DNA of 27,952 nt, from assembly GCA_016871975.1 (NCBI GenBank), contig VHBM01000006.1, positions 1 through 27,952 of the forward strand, given 5' to 3'. The position numbers and the translations under genes were made by a program. This DNA comes from Nitrososphaerota archaeon. GTDB lineage: Archaea; Thermoproteota; Nitrososphaeria; Nitrososphaerales; Nitrosopumilaceae. Below, piece after piece: positions 7,770-17,695 of the stretch. The number at the start of each line of letters is the position of its first letter. The stretch's first letter is position 1. The notes under the pieces were generated by a model. It ran no database searches and was not told where the DNA came from. It was given only the letters and a program-made list of their open reading frames with translations.

Positions 7770-8875
7770 AAATGGTTTCGGTAGGATTATCACAAATATG
7801 CGTCAACTATCCTATGTTTTCCTATTCAATAAGAGAAATCGTAGACGATTTTTTGCGTCCAAAATTAGAGAGAGAGGTACGAGAGTATGTCAAAGATAAC
7901 CTAGGAATTAACAAAGTTTTCAAAATATATGATTTTGATAGAATAGATTTTTCAAAAAATGACTATCTGGAGCCAGACATATCAAAAAACGAGTTATTCC
8001 TAAAAACTGCAAAAGATCTTTTGAGAAATTCAAAGCAAAAATCTGGAGATATTGGTATGCTAATTACAGTAAATGACAACAATCAGTTTCTTGACCCTGC
8101 TCCGACAGTTGAGATAGTAAGCAAACTTGGTTTGAGCGAAAATATAAGAACACAAAATATGCAGGGACTTGCTTGTTCATCATTTTCTGAAGCATTGTTA
8201 AATTCTGCAGGTTATTTTCAACTAAATGGAAAAAGCAATTCAATGGTTCTAATAGGTTCTATGTATACGGACTGGTTTTTGGACAGACTAAAGCAGACAA
8301 AGCTAGTCTCAATTAAAAACAAGTCAGATCTTAACAACCTAGTATACTTTCTTATTTTCAGTGATGTTGTTGGAGGGACCATACTATCAAAAGATACCAA
8401 GAATGGAATAGCTAGTATTGACTCTGATGAGATTTTCTCATGCAAAGATTCAGGAAAAAAGGGCTACAAAAAAGCATCCTTGAAGCTATCACCAGACAAA
8501 AAAAATAGAATAATTTTTGATATGAATCTTGATTCAAAGGTTCTCAAAAAAACTGTCGGCACTTTATGTCAAAAAAATATAGATCAGCTAGAAAAGAAGA
8601 CTCGCGATGAATATAGGAAAATCAAGGTTTTGGGTTTGCATACTGCAGGCGCAAGATTTCTTGATTATATTACATCAAAATGTAATATTTCAAAAGATAA
8701 AGTTGCATTATCATATTCTTTGATGAAGGAAACTGGAAATACAGGCGCTGTCAGCTCTTTGCAATTCATACAGGAATCAATAAAGCGAAAACTTATTCGC
8801 AAAAATCAAATCGGTTGTTTTATTGATTATGGATGGGAAGGTTCCAATATTCTTCTTTTTAAAAACAGAAAATAA
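7766..8875 (+). CDS. KAS III/FAE-like condensing enzyme (thiolase fold)
   Basis: A 369-residue protein resembling 3-oxoacyl-ACP synthase III, very-long-chain ketoacyl-CoA synthases and type III polyketide synthases. A Cys-His-Asn triad is visible: C137 in QGLACSSFSEAL, H292 in LGLHTAGA and N325 in ETGNTGAVSS. VLIGSMYTDW and LIFSDVVGGTILS correspond to the conserved strand before the His half and the GDGA-like turn, and GCFIDYGWEGSNILLF to the C-terminal glycine-rich strand. All three elements are degenerate relative to bacterial FabH, so substrate choice is probably different. The start is a GTG overlapping the upstream stop (GTGA); the ATG two codons on is an alternative. It converges with rpl12, with nine bases between stops. 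Substrate and pathway are unknown. Confidence 0.78.
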   Translation: MKMVSVGLSQICVNYPMFSYSIREIVDDFLRPKLEREVREYVKDNLGINKVFKIYDFDRIDFSKNDYLEPDISKNELFLKTAKDLLRNSKQKSGDIGMLITVNDNNQFLDPAPTVEIVSKLGLSENIRTQNMQGLACSSFSEALLNSAGYFQLNGKSNSMVLIGSMYTDWFLDRLKQTKLVSIKNKSDLNNLVYFLIFSDVVGGTILSKDTKNGIASIDSDEIFSCKDSGKKGYKKASLKLSPDKKNRIIFDMNLDSKVLKKTVGTLCQKNIDQLEKKTRDEYRKIKVLGLHTAGARFLDYITSKCNISKDKVALSYSLMKETGNTGAVSSLQFIQESIKRKLIRKNQIGCFIDYGWEGSNILLFKNRK

Positions 8876-8884
8876 ATTCAGAGT

Positions 8885-9193
8885 TTATCCAAACAGCGAA
8901 GACAAACCTTCCATGGCTTGTTCTTCAGATTTTGCACTTGGTGTTTCAGCCTCTTTCTTTCCTTCCTTCTTTGCCTCACCTGCGCCGCCTGCGGCTGCTG
9001 GTGCTGCTGCAACTGCCACTGGTGCTGCTTTGATGGCTTCCTCGATGTTTACGTCTGCCAGTGATGCTACCAGAGCCTTTACTTTTGCCTCATTAGCTTC
9101 TGCTCCGGAGGCCTTTACGATGCTAGAAATGTTTGCCTCGTTGATCTCCTTTTTTAGTTTGTGAAGCATTAGTGCAGCGTAAACGTATTCCAT
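8885..9193 (-). CDS. rpl12: Ribosomal protein P1 (L12, archaeal large-subunit stalk)
   Basis: Acidic stalk protein of the large ribosomal subunit that recruits translation GTPases. The N-terminal helical domain starts MEYVYAALMLHK, followed by an Ala/Gly-rich hinge (about residues 58-72), a charged Lys/Glu region and the conserved C-terminal tail EGLSSLFG. The frame is open to an ATG at 9217, giving eight more residues (MPFEKVDT), but that ATG lies within the only good TATA-like box (TTTTATATT, 9218-9226). Homologues begin at MEY, and the box is about 29 bases before the ATG at 9193. I therefore take 9193 as a leaderless start (102 residues). It stands alone on the minus strand, not next to rpl10 or rpl1. 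Confidence 0.93.
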   Translation of the reverse strand: MEYVYAALMLHKLKKEINEANISSIVKASGAEANEAKVKALVASLADVNIEEAIKAAPVAVAAAPAAAGGAGEAKKEGKKEAETPSAKSEEQAMEGLSSLFG

Positions 9194-9217
9194 TGTATCG
9201 ACTTTTTCGAATGGCAT

Positions 9218-9226
9218 AATATAAAA
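9218..9226 (-). promoter_or_regulatory. TATA box of rpl12
   Basis: TTTTATATT on the minus strand, centred about 29 bases before the ATG at 9193. With archaeal spacing this puts transcription start at or within a few bases of that ATG. Confidence 0.6.
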
Positions 9227-9257
9227 CTATGGAGAAAATGAAACTAGATTTCTAACA

Positions 9258-9767
9258 TTAAACAAGAATTTTCAAGCTTCGGCAAACAGAGTACAAGTGT
9301 CTTTTCAAATTCTTATCATATAGTGTTTCCATTCTTTGTCGAAGAATTCTTTTTGCTTGGTCTCGTTCAGAACCATTTGGTAACGAAAGAACATTGTTTA
9401 ACAATTCAGGGATTGATTCACGTATCCAGCCATCAAGAACAGTATAGACTTTTGGTGGAAGTGGGATGATTTTGTCTGAATTCAAATCCAATACGTCAGT
9501 ATAATTTTCATGCTCAACTCTGTAGATAAAAGCAAGAATGCAGCTTTCTGGGGTTGGCTCTTTTAAAATTTCAATTGAATGTGAGCCTGCTTTGTTTTGC
9601 GAGATTTTATTTTTTAATCCGACTGGATTAACTATTAATCCATTTATTCCAATTTTTGAGCCATCAACGCCACTAACGGCACCAAATATGATGTTCTTGT
9701 ATTCACCGTCTTGTTTTGATGAAAATACATAGTCGCCTTCTTTGATTCCTTTTTTCTTGCCAAACAC
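9258..9767 (-). CDS. Conserved-looking protein of unknown function, 169 residues
   Basis: I do not recognise this protein. It starts with a basic MFGKKKGIKEGDYVF, followed by a beta-rich part (to about residue 95) with alternating hydrophobic residues and several glycine turns (GAVSGVDGSKIGINGLIV). A helical C-terminal half has many charged residues and ends KRHLYSVCRSLKILV. No signal peptide, membrane segment or metal-binding cluster is seen. The start is a GTG with a TATA-like TTAAATAC about 25 bases upstream, fitting a leaderless mRNA. It lies 40 bases upstream of rpl12 on the same strand and divergent from alaS, so a translation-related job is possible but unproven. Confidence 0.75.
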   Translation of the reverse strand: MFGKKKGIKEGDYVFSSKQDGEYKNIIFGAVSGVDGSKIGINGLIVNPVGLKNKISQNKAGSHSIEILKEPTPESCILAFIYRVEHENYTDVLDLNSDKIIPLPPKVYTVLDGWIRESIPELLNNVLSLPNGSERDQAKRILRQRMETLYDKNLKRHLYSVCRSLKILV

Positions 9768-9846
9768 AAAATGCAGTCTATCTATATTGTATTTAATTTA
9801 TCCCAATCGACAATTCTTAATATCAGTCGATTAAAGAATTTCCAAG
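9768..9846. promoter_or_regulatory. Divergent promoters for the 169-residue gene and alaS
   Basis: The 79-base spacer holds TTAAATAC on the minus strand (9789-9796), about 25 bases before the GTG at 9767, and CTTAATAT on the plus strand (9816-9823), about 27 bases before the alaS ATG at 9847. Both spacings predict leaderless transcripts. Confidence 0.5.
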
Positions 9847-12519
9847 ATGGGGAAAAAAGAGATTCTTGAAAAATTTTCAGCAGATCCTGACAGATATTAC
9901 AAAGTTAAATTATTTGATGAAAAGGGATTTGAACGCAAATCATGCGCAACATGCCACAGATATTTTTGGACAGTTGATGAAAAACGTACAAACTGCCCTG
10001 ATCATTCTGATGACACATATTCGTTTATAGGAAATCCGCCGACAAAAAAGCGATTTGATTATACACAAGCATGGAAGGAGGTAGAGTCATTTTTTGTAAA
10101 AAATGGACATACTTCAGTAAACAGGTATCCTGTTGTTTGCAGATGGCGTGATGACTTGTATTTTACAATAGCATCAATTGTTGACTTTCAACGTGTTATG
10201 GGCTCTAAAGTTGTCTTTGAGTTTCCTGCAAACCCACTGGTTGTTCCACAAACTTGTCTTCGATTCAAAGACTTGGAAAATGTTGGTGTTACTGGAAAAC
10301 ACTTTTCCAGTTTTTGTATGATTGGGCAGCACAGCATTCCAAATGATCATGGATATTGGAAAGACAAGTGCGTTGATTTGGATTACCGATTAGTAACCGA
10401 ACAGTTTGGAATTGACAAAAACGAAGTTGTATTTGTAGAAGATGTTTGGGAAGGAGGCGGCTCTTTTGGCTCTTCACTAGAATTTTTTGTAAAAGGACTA
10501 GAGCTTGGCAATGCAGTTTTTACTGAATTTCAAGGAGATTTGTCAAGTTACAAAACACTAGACCAGAAAATCATAGACATGGGGGCAGGCCTTGAGCGAT
10601 TTGCGTGGATTACGATGGGAACCCCTACCGCATATGATTGCTGCTTTGGGCCAATAACTAGCAATCTAATACAACAGACAGGAATTGACGCAAATTCTGA
10701 ACTTTTGGTTCGTTACTTTACTGAAATTGCAAAGAATCTAGAACGATTTGGGGATTTATCTGAGGTTAGAAAAACTGCGATAAAATCAGCAGGTATATCA
10801 GAAGAGCAAATTAAAAAAATCATAACCCCGCTTGAGGGAATTTATATGATTGTTGATCATGTTAGAACACTAATTTTTGCAATATCTGACGGGGCTTTGC
10901 CAAGCAATGTGGGTGGAGGATACAATCTTCGAATAATGCTTCGAAGAATTATTTCCACAATGGATAGACTTGGGCTAAAATTTGACATGAATGAGATTAT
11001 CGACACACAAATTGACTATCTTAAAAAAACCTATCCAGAACTAGAAAAAACACGAAATGATGTCAAGACCATAATCGAAATTGAATCAGGCAGATATGAG
11101 AATTCAAAAGAACGAATGCAAAAAATTGTAAGTAAGCTAAAACAAAAGCCAACAGTTGATGATTTAATCCGCCTCTATGAATCAGATGGCGTAACTCCAG
11201 ACTATCTTAAGGAAATGAAGGTAATTTCTGAGATTCCATCTACCTTTTACACTAAACTATCGGAATTACACCAGTCAAAGAAAGTCGAAAAACAAGAACA
11301 TTTACCATTAGAAGGATTACCAGAAACCGAACTTTTGTACTATGAAAATGATCCTAGAGAGTTTGATGCCAAGGTTCTCAAAAGTTTTGATAAATATGTT
11401 GTGTTAGATAGAACATCATTTTATGCAAGAGGTGGTGGACAAGAGCCGGATCATGGAAAAATCGCAGGATTTGATGTAGTTGATGTAAACAAGCATGGCA
11501 ACATTATAGTGCATGAGCTAAATGGAGGTATACCGAAAGAAGGGATGACTGTATCATGTGTTGTTGATTCAAAAAGAAGAGATGGTGTTACAAAACATCA
11601 CACCAGCACACATATTCTAAACTCGTCTTCTCGAAATGTTTTAGGTTCTTGGGTCTGGCAACATTCTGCATTCAAAGAAGAAGACCATGCAAGGCTAGAC
11701 ATTACACATCATTCGGCTTTGACTGATGAGGAAGTTGCAAAAATTGAAGAAGTGGCAAATGCCAAAGTAAAAGAAAATATTCCAGTAACGATTCAAAATT
11801 TTGATAGAGGAACAGCTGAGCAAAAGTATGGTTTTAGAATTTATCAGGGCGGAATTGTTCCAGTAAAGTCAGTCAGGATTGTCTCAATTGGAGATTTTGA
11901 TATTGAAGCATGTGGTGGAACACATGTAAAGAGTACAAAAGATGTTAATTTAATCAAAATTACAAGAACAAAGAGAATTCAAGATGGCGTGGTTAGACTA
12001 GAATTTGTAGCTGGCAAGGCAGCTCAAGAATATATTGAAAAATATGAAGCTGAGCTGAAAAAAGCATCATCTGAGCAAGCAGCAAAAGAACAAAGGGACA
12101 AGCTAAGAGAAGAAAGAAAAGAAAAAGCTAGAGAGAAAATTCCAACCATACTGGAGCAAATTTTGCAGGCAGGTGAAGGTAGAGTAGATGAGATTGTAGT
12201 CTCTGGTGGGCGATTTTATTCTACTACAGATGATCAGTACGATGAATACTTTCACATTAATTTTGGAGAAAGGCTAGTCAAGGACAATCCTTGGGCAGTA
12301 TATTGTGGAATTTTTGAAGAAAAAGGAACTGTGCGAGCAATAATTCACGCAGGAGAAGAGGTCTCAAAGGCAAAAAAAGCAGGAGATATTGCCAAGGCAG
12401 TTTCCCAAATCCTTGGTGGCTCTGGTGGAGGAAACCCGAGGTTTGCTCAAGGCGGTGGACCAGACAAGTCTAAAAAAGATGATGCCATCAACAAAGCAAA
12501 ATCAATGGTTTTGGAATAG
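9847..12519 (+). CDS. alaS: Alanyl-tRNA synthetase, archaeal type
   Basis: Charges tRNA-Ala and edits mischarged Ser/Gly-tRNA. The archaeal-type N-terminal zinc site is visible (C33, C36, C50, H53). A class II catalytic domain follows, with PQTCLRFKDLENVG and the long motif DMGAGLERFAW. The editing domain carries HTSTH (H585/H589) and CGGTH (C689, H693). After a Lys/Glu-rich predicted coiled coil near residues 735-765 comes the C-terminal domain ending in a glycine-rich GGSGGGNPRFAQGGGPDK, as in other AlaRS. The 890 residues match archaeal homologues. A TATA-like box about 27 bases before the ATG suggests a leaderless mRNA. leuS follows after nine bases, so the two are probably one transcript. 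Confidence 0.97.
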   Translation: MGKKEILEKFSADPDRYYKVKLFDEKGFERKSCATCHRYFWTVDEKRTNCPDHSDDTYSFIGNPPTKKRFDYTQAWKEVESFFVKNGHTSVNRYPVVCRWRDDLYFTIASIVDFQRVMGSKVVFEFPANPLVVPQTCLRFKDLENVGVTGKHFSSFCMIGQHSIPNDHGYWKDKCVDLDYRLVTEQFGIDKNEVVFVEDVWEGGGSFGSSLEFFVKGLELGNAVFTEFQGDLSSYKTLDQKIIDMGAGLERFAWITMGTPTAYDCCFGPITSNLIQQTGIDANSELLVRYFTEIAKNLERFGDLSEVRKTAIKSAGISEEQIKKIITPLEGIYMIVDHVRTLIFAISDGALPSNVGGGYNLRIMLRRIISTMDRLGLKFDMNEIIDTQIDYLKKTYPELEKTRNDVKTIIEIESGRYENSKERMQKIVSKLKQKPTVDDLIRLYESDGVTPDYLKEMKVISEIPSTFYTKLSELHQSKKVEKQEHLPLEGLPETELLYYENDPREFDAKVLKSFDKYVVLDRTSFYARGGGQEPDHGKIAGFDVVDVNKHGNIIVHELNGGIPKEGMTVSCVVDSKRRDGVTKHHTSTHILNSSSRNVLGSWVWQHSAFKEEDHARLDITHHSALTDEEVAKIEEVANAKVKENIPVTIQNFDRGTAEQKYGFRIYQGGIVPVKSVRIVSIGDFDIEACGGTHVKSTKDVNLIKITRTKRIQDGVVRLEFVAGKAAQEYIEKYEAELKKASSEQAAKEQRDKLREERKEKAREKIPTILEQILQAGEGRVDEIVVSGGRFYSTTDDQYDEYFHINFGERLVKDNPWAVYCGIFEEKGTVRAIIHAGEEVSKAKKAGDIAKAVSQILGGSGGGNPRFAQGGGPDKSKKDDAINKAKSMVLE

Positions 12520-12528
12520 TGTTATCGC

Positions 12529-15390
<2,862 letters not shown>

Positions 15391-15430
15391 AGAAGATTGC
15401 GTGTACAAAACCTCGGAGATTGAAACATTC

Positions 15431-15437
15431 TATTTAT
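15431..15437 (+). promoter_or_regulatory. TATA box of the reductase-like flavoprotein gene
   Basis: TATTTAT centred about 29 bases before the ATG at 15463 in the 72-base gap after leuS, consistent with a leaderless transcript of its own. Confidence 0.5.
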
Positions 15438-15462
15438 TAGGCTATGACAAATTTCAGCTAAA

Positions 15463-16473
15463 ATGAAAATTGCTGTAGTCGGTATGGGAGTAGCTGGCAG
15501 TTATCTGCTTGCAAGACTCAAAGGCGATCACGAAGTAGTAGGCTTTGAGAGGATGGCCGAAAAAGATCATGATTCTATTTGTGCGTGGGGCTCGTCAAAA
15601 TCTAAAATGCAAGAGCTTTGCCAAAAAGCAGACATTGATTTTGAAAAATATGTCATTCATGATGGAAAAAACCTCCACATCGAAGTAAACGACAGAAACA
15701 AGTTTGACATCAAACTAAAAGGACTATGCACATATGACAAAATTGGAATTATTCGTGATATGACAAAAGGCTGTAAAGTGCAGTATGGCATCACACCAAA
15801 ACTAGATGATTTGGAAAGAGATTTTGATCTTATACTAGACGCAACTGGATTTTATAGAATGTATCTGCCAAAAGCGGCCAACGATTTCTACTTGCCCACA
15901 TACCAGTACAAAATTGAATACGAAGATGAGGTGCCGTTGGATGATTTTTATGTTAAACCATTTCGTGGCATAACTGGCTATTTTTGGTACTTTCCATTAG
16001 GCAAAAGGCTTGCCCATATTGGAGCTGGGGATTACAAGAAAAATCACGTTAAAGAAACTGACGAGTTTTTGAAAAAACATGGAGGCAAGATTACTAAAAC
16101 CGTTGGCAGGCCAATAAGGCTGGCTACGCCAGATAGGTGTGATCCATTCTATCATGGAAAAGTGGTAGGAGTTGGAGAGTCAATAGGTACAGTTTATCCG
16201 CTGCTAGGTGAGGGAATCATCCCAAGCATGATTTGTGCAGATATTTTTATCAAAAATATAGGAAATAACGAAAAATACAGAAAAGAAGTTCTAGCATATT
16301 TTGCGATTTATAGCAAGGTGTTAAAGTTTGTACTTTCAAAAATGAAAGGCGAGTTTAGTTTTATAAAACAGTTTGTTGACTTGATGTCAATTTTTAGATA
16401 CATGAAAAAAAATGAAGACCGATTTGGAATGGAAATTCATATGCGTGATTTGGTAAAGGTTGCAAAGGCCTAG
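15463..16473 (+). CDS. FAD-dependent oxidoreductase, geranylgeranyl-reductase-like
   Basis: A 336-residue flavoprotein. The N-terminus is a classical FAD-binding turn, GxGxxG at G7/G9/G12 (AVVGMGVAGSYLL). VVGVGESIGTVYPLLGEGI near residue 230 matches the second FAD motif of the geranylgeranyl reductase/halogenase-like group (GD or GE, then P and GxGI). IRDMTKGC and FDLILDATGFYR are the usual middle segments. In archaea such enzymes saturate isoprenoid chains of membrane lipids or quinones, but the protein is shorter than typical geranylgeranyl reductases (about 400 residues), so this substrate is only a guess. It converges with a YkgJ-type gene and the two stop codons interlock. Confidence 0.78.
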   Translation: MKIAVVGMGVAGSYLLARLKGDHEVVGFERMAEKDHDSICAWGSSKSKMQELCQKADIDFEKYVIHDGKNLHIEVNDRNKFDIKLKGLCTYDKIGIIRDMTKGCKVQYGITPKLDDLERDFDLILDATGFYRMYLPKAANDFYLPTYQYKIEYEDEVPLDDFYVKPFRGITGYFWYFPLGKRLAHIGAGDYKKNHVKETDEFLKKHGGKITKTVGRPIRLATPDRCDPFYHGKVVGVGESIGTVYPLLGEGIIPSMICADIFIKNIGNNEKYRKEVLAYFAIYSKVLKFVLSKMKGEFSFIKQFVDLMSIFRYMKKNEDRFGMEIHMRDLVKVAKA

Positions 16474-17189
16474 CCAAATGTTACATGGCCAAAGTTTTCT
16501 CTAGCTGTCCTGTTTGATTTCATATTATAGTCATAAACTAGTCCAGAGTACTCTTGCAAGATCTCTTTCATAGGATCAATTGTTTCTGCTAAGTAAAATC
16601 CAGGACAATCTCCCGTAAATTGAAATGTTGCATGAACACGTGCCGTACCGTTTTCATTTACAAGCCATGTAGAAAATGGATAAAGATAGCAAACTCCAGG
16701 CCTTTGCGGATGTAAACTGCAAAATCCCTTGTCATCTAAAAATCTGCATGAGATGTGAGTTCCATCATCAGCTGCTGTCTCGTCAGCTTTACGTTTCAGA
16801 TTTACGCTAGTCATAGTAGTTACCTCTCCTGAAGGTCCATATTCCTGCCATGTGGCAACCAATGTTTCATTTTTTAAAAAATCAGATGTTTTTTGATATT
16901 TCATCCCCTTTCCAATCGTAATTATGTCATCTGAAGTCAAAGGCAATCGTCCCTGCCTGTTGCAACAATTATGACAGTCAGGCCAATAACATTTCCACAA
17001 AATGAATTTTTTTTCCTTTGTCAAGTAAGGAATGTGAAAAATTACGTTTTTTACTTTGAGTGGATAGTCAGATACATCAGCACATTTTCCCAACATAAAG
17101 TCATGTAAAAGTGGATCAATTTGCCAGTCTTTTTCTAATAAAACAAGGGACTCTTCAATTTCTTTTTGTGACAATTCAATTATAACCAA
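16470..17189 (-). CDS. YkgJ-family cysteine-cluster protein
   Basis: A 239-residue protein of the YkgJ group (zinc or iron-sulfur binding, function unclear). The metal-binding cysteines are C67, C72, C75 and C76 (KCYWPDCHNCCNRQG), followed by C148, C157 and C167 (SCRFLDDKGFCSLHPQRPGVC), which is the normal family order. No membrane segment is seen. The longest frame begins at a TTG (17187-17189) with no strong TATA box or ribosome binding site at good distance, so the true start is uncertain; the next in-frame ATG would remove 31 residues ahead of the cysteines. The stop codon overlaps that of the convergent flavoprotein gene. Confidence 0.8.
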   Translation of the reverse strand: MVIIELSQKEIEESLVLLEKDWQIDPLLHDFMLGKCADVSDYPLKVKNVIFHIPYLTKEKKFILWKCYWPDCHNCCNRQGRLPLTSDDIITIGKGMKYQKTSDFLKNETLVATWQEYGPSGEVTTMTSVNLKRKADETAADDGTHISCRFLDDKGFCSLHPQRPGVCYLYPFSTWLVNENGTARVHATFQFTGDCPGFYLAETIDPMKEILQEYSGLVYDYNMKSNRTARENFGHVTFG

Positions 17190-17206
17190 TTCTAAAGATG
17201 CTATTA

Positions 17207-17527
17207 ATGTTGAGCGAAAAAGGAAAATATGCTTCTGCTACTGAAAACCGAAGATTTGTTTGGCAAAAAATTGTTTGGCCTTTGATATTAGAGCTAAATG
17301 ATGTAGCATTCACACTAAAACAATATCAAAAAAAGCGTGACGAGATTTGTAAAAATGACAGCACCATGATGATGAGTACATCAAGGGGTTTGGTGTCCTT
17401 GCAACAAAAAGGTATTTTGTACAAAGAAAAGGATCTTTATTCCATACATTATAGATTAATTCCATACATGAGATTAAAGGCAGATTGTGATTATGCAACT
17501 GCGATTCACGAAGTGAAAATCAAATAG
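17207..17527 (+). CDS. Small unrecognised protein, possible winged-helix type
   Basis: About 106 residues with no family I can name. It begins MLSEKGKYASATENRRF, is rich in Lys/Arg and aromatic residues, and the stretch SRGLVSLQQKGILYKEKDLYSIHYRLIP resembles the recognition helix and wing of a winged helix-turn-helix protein, which is inference only. The frame is open to an ATG at 17198, but TTATAA at 17180-17185 is 25 bases before the ATG at 17207, which favours the latter as a leaderless start. It is divergent from the YkgJ-type gene with almost no spacer, and followed by a tRNA gene on the same strand. Confidence 0.62.
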   Translation: MLSEKGKYASATENRRFVWQKIVWPLILELNDVAFTLKQYQKKRDEICKNDSTMMMSTSRGLVSLQQKGILYKEKDLYSIHYRLIPYMRLKADCDYATAIHEVKIK

Positions 17528-17552
17528 TCAATTGCAAGTTGTAAATAAATAA

Positions 17553-17558
17553 TTATAT
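17553..17558 (+). promoter_or_regulatory. TATA box of the tRNA-Gln gene
   Basis: TTATAT centred about 28 bases before the first base of the tRNA, in an AT-rich stretch following the preceding stop codon. Confidence 0.5.
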
Positions 17559-17605
17559 TCTAACATAATCAAGTCGTCTTGGTAGCCCGATAGTCTAGCG
17601 GCCAA

Positions 17606-17621
17606 ATGATTTTCAGGTTAT
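17606..17621 (+). other. Probable noncanonical tRNA intron in the D-loop (16 nt)
   Basis: ATGATTTTCAGGTTAT. A bulge-helix-bulge can be drawn: GGCC (17600-17603) pairs with GGTT (17616-17619), flanked by 3-base bulges AAA (17604-17606) and ATG (17620-17622), with a small inner hairpin TGA-TTT-TCA. Cutting after the second base of each bulge yields exactly this intron and a standard D-loop. The outer helix is weak. Confidence 0.7.
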
Positions 17622-17637
17622 GGATTCCGCGCTCTGG

Positions 17638-17652
17638 ATCTTATGAGAGGAT
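17638..17652 (+). other. Canonical-position tRNA intron (37/38), 15 nt
   Basis: ATCTTATGAGAGGAT between G37 and A38. CTCT (17632-17635) can pair with AGAG (17646-17649), leaving a GGA bulge at the 5' junction and GATA at the 3' junction. Boundaries were chosen to give a 7-base anticodon loop and could shift by one base. Confidence 0.72.
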
Positions 17653-17695
17653 ACGCGGGGACGGCAGTTCGAATCTGCCTCGGGCTACTTGTGTT

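Larger units (their letters stand above)
17584..17687 (+). tRNA. tRNA-Gln (anticodon CTG), apparently with two introns
   Basis: The acceptor stem AGCCCGA (17584-17590) pairs with TCGGGCT (17680-17686), leaving discriminator A73 at 17687; no CCA is encoded. The T arm is perfect: GGCAG, loop TTCGAAT, CTGCC (17663-17679). The anticodon stem is CCGCG (17627-17631) with CGCGG (17654-17658). After removing 15 bases after position 37, the loop reads CTCTGGA, giving anticodon CTG. The D stem GTCT (17593-17596) pairs with GGAT (17622-17625) only if a further 16 bases in the D-loop are removed, which leaves a normal 9-base loop AGCGGCCAA. The mature tRNA would be 73 bases plus CCA. The A1-U72 pair is the archaeal tRNA-Gln identity feature read by GatDE and argues against tRNA-Glu. 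It converges with rps7. Confidence 0.88.

Noticed and set aside
8823..9164. 113-residue plus-strand frame overlapping the KAS III-like gene and rpl12
   Set aside because: It is the antisense of the Ala-rich L12 hinge, giving a low-complexity Ala/Ser/Pro translation, and overlaps two well-supported genes.
17584..17687. tRNA-Glu(CTC) as the identity of the tRNA
   Set aside because: The body resembles tRNA-Glu, but the stem boundaries place CTG at positions 34-36, and the first pair is A1-U72, which is the tRNA-Gln feature in archaea.
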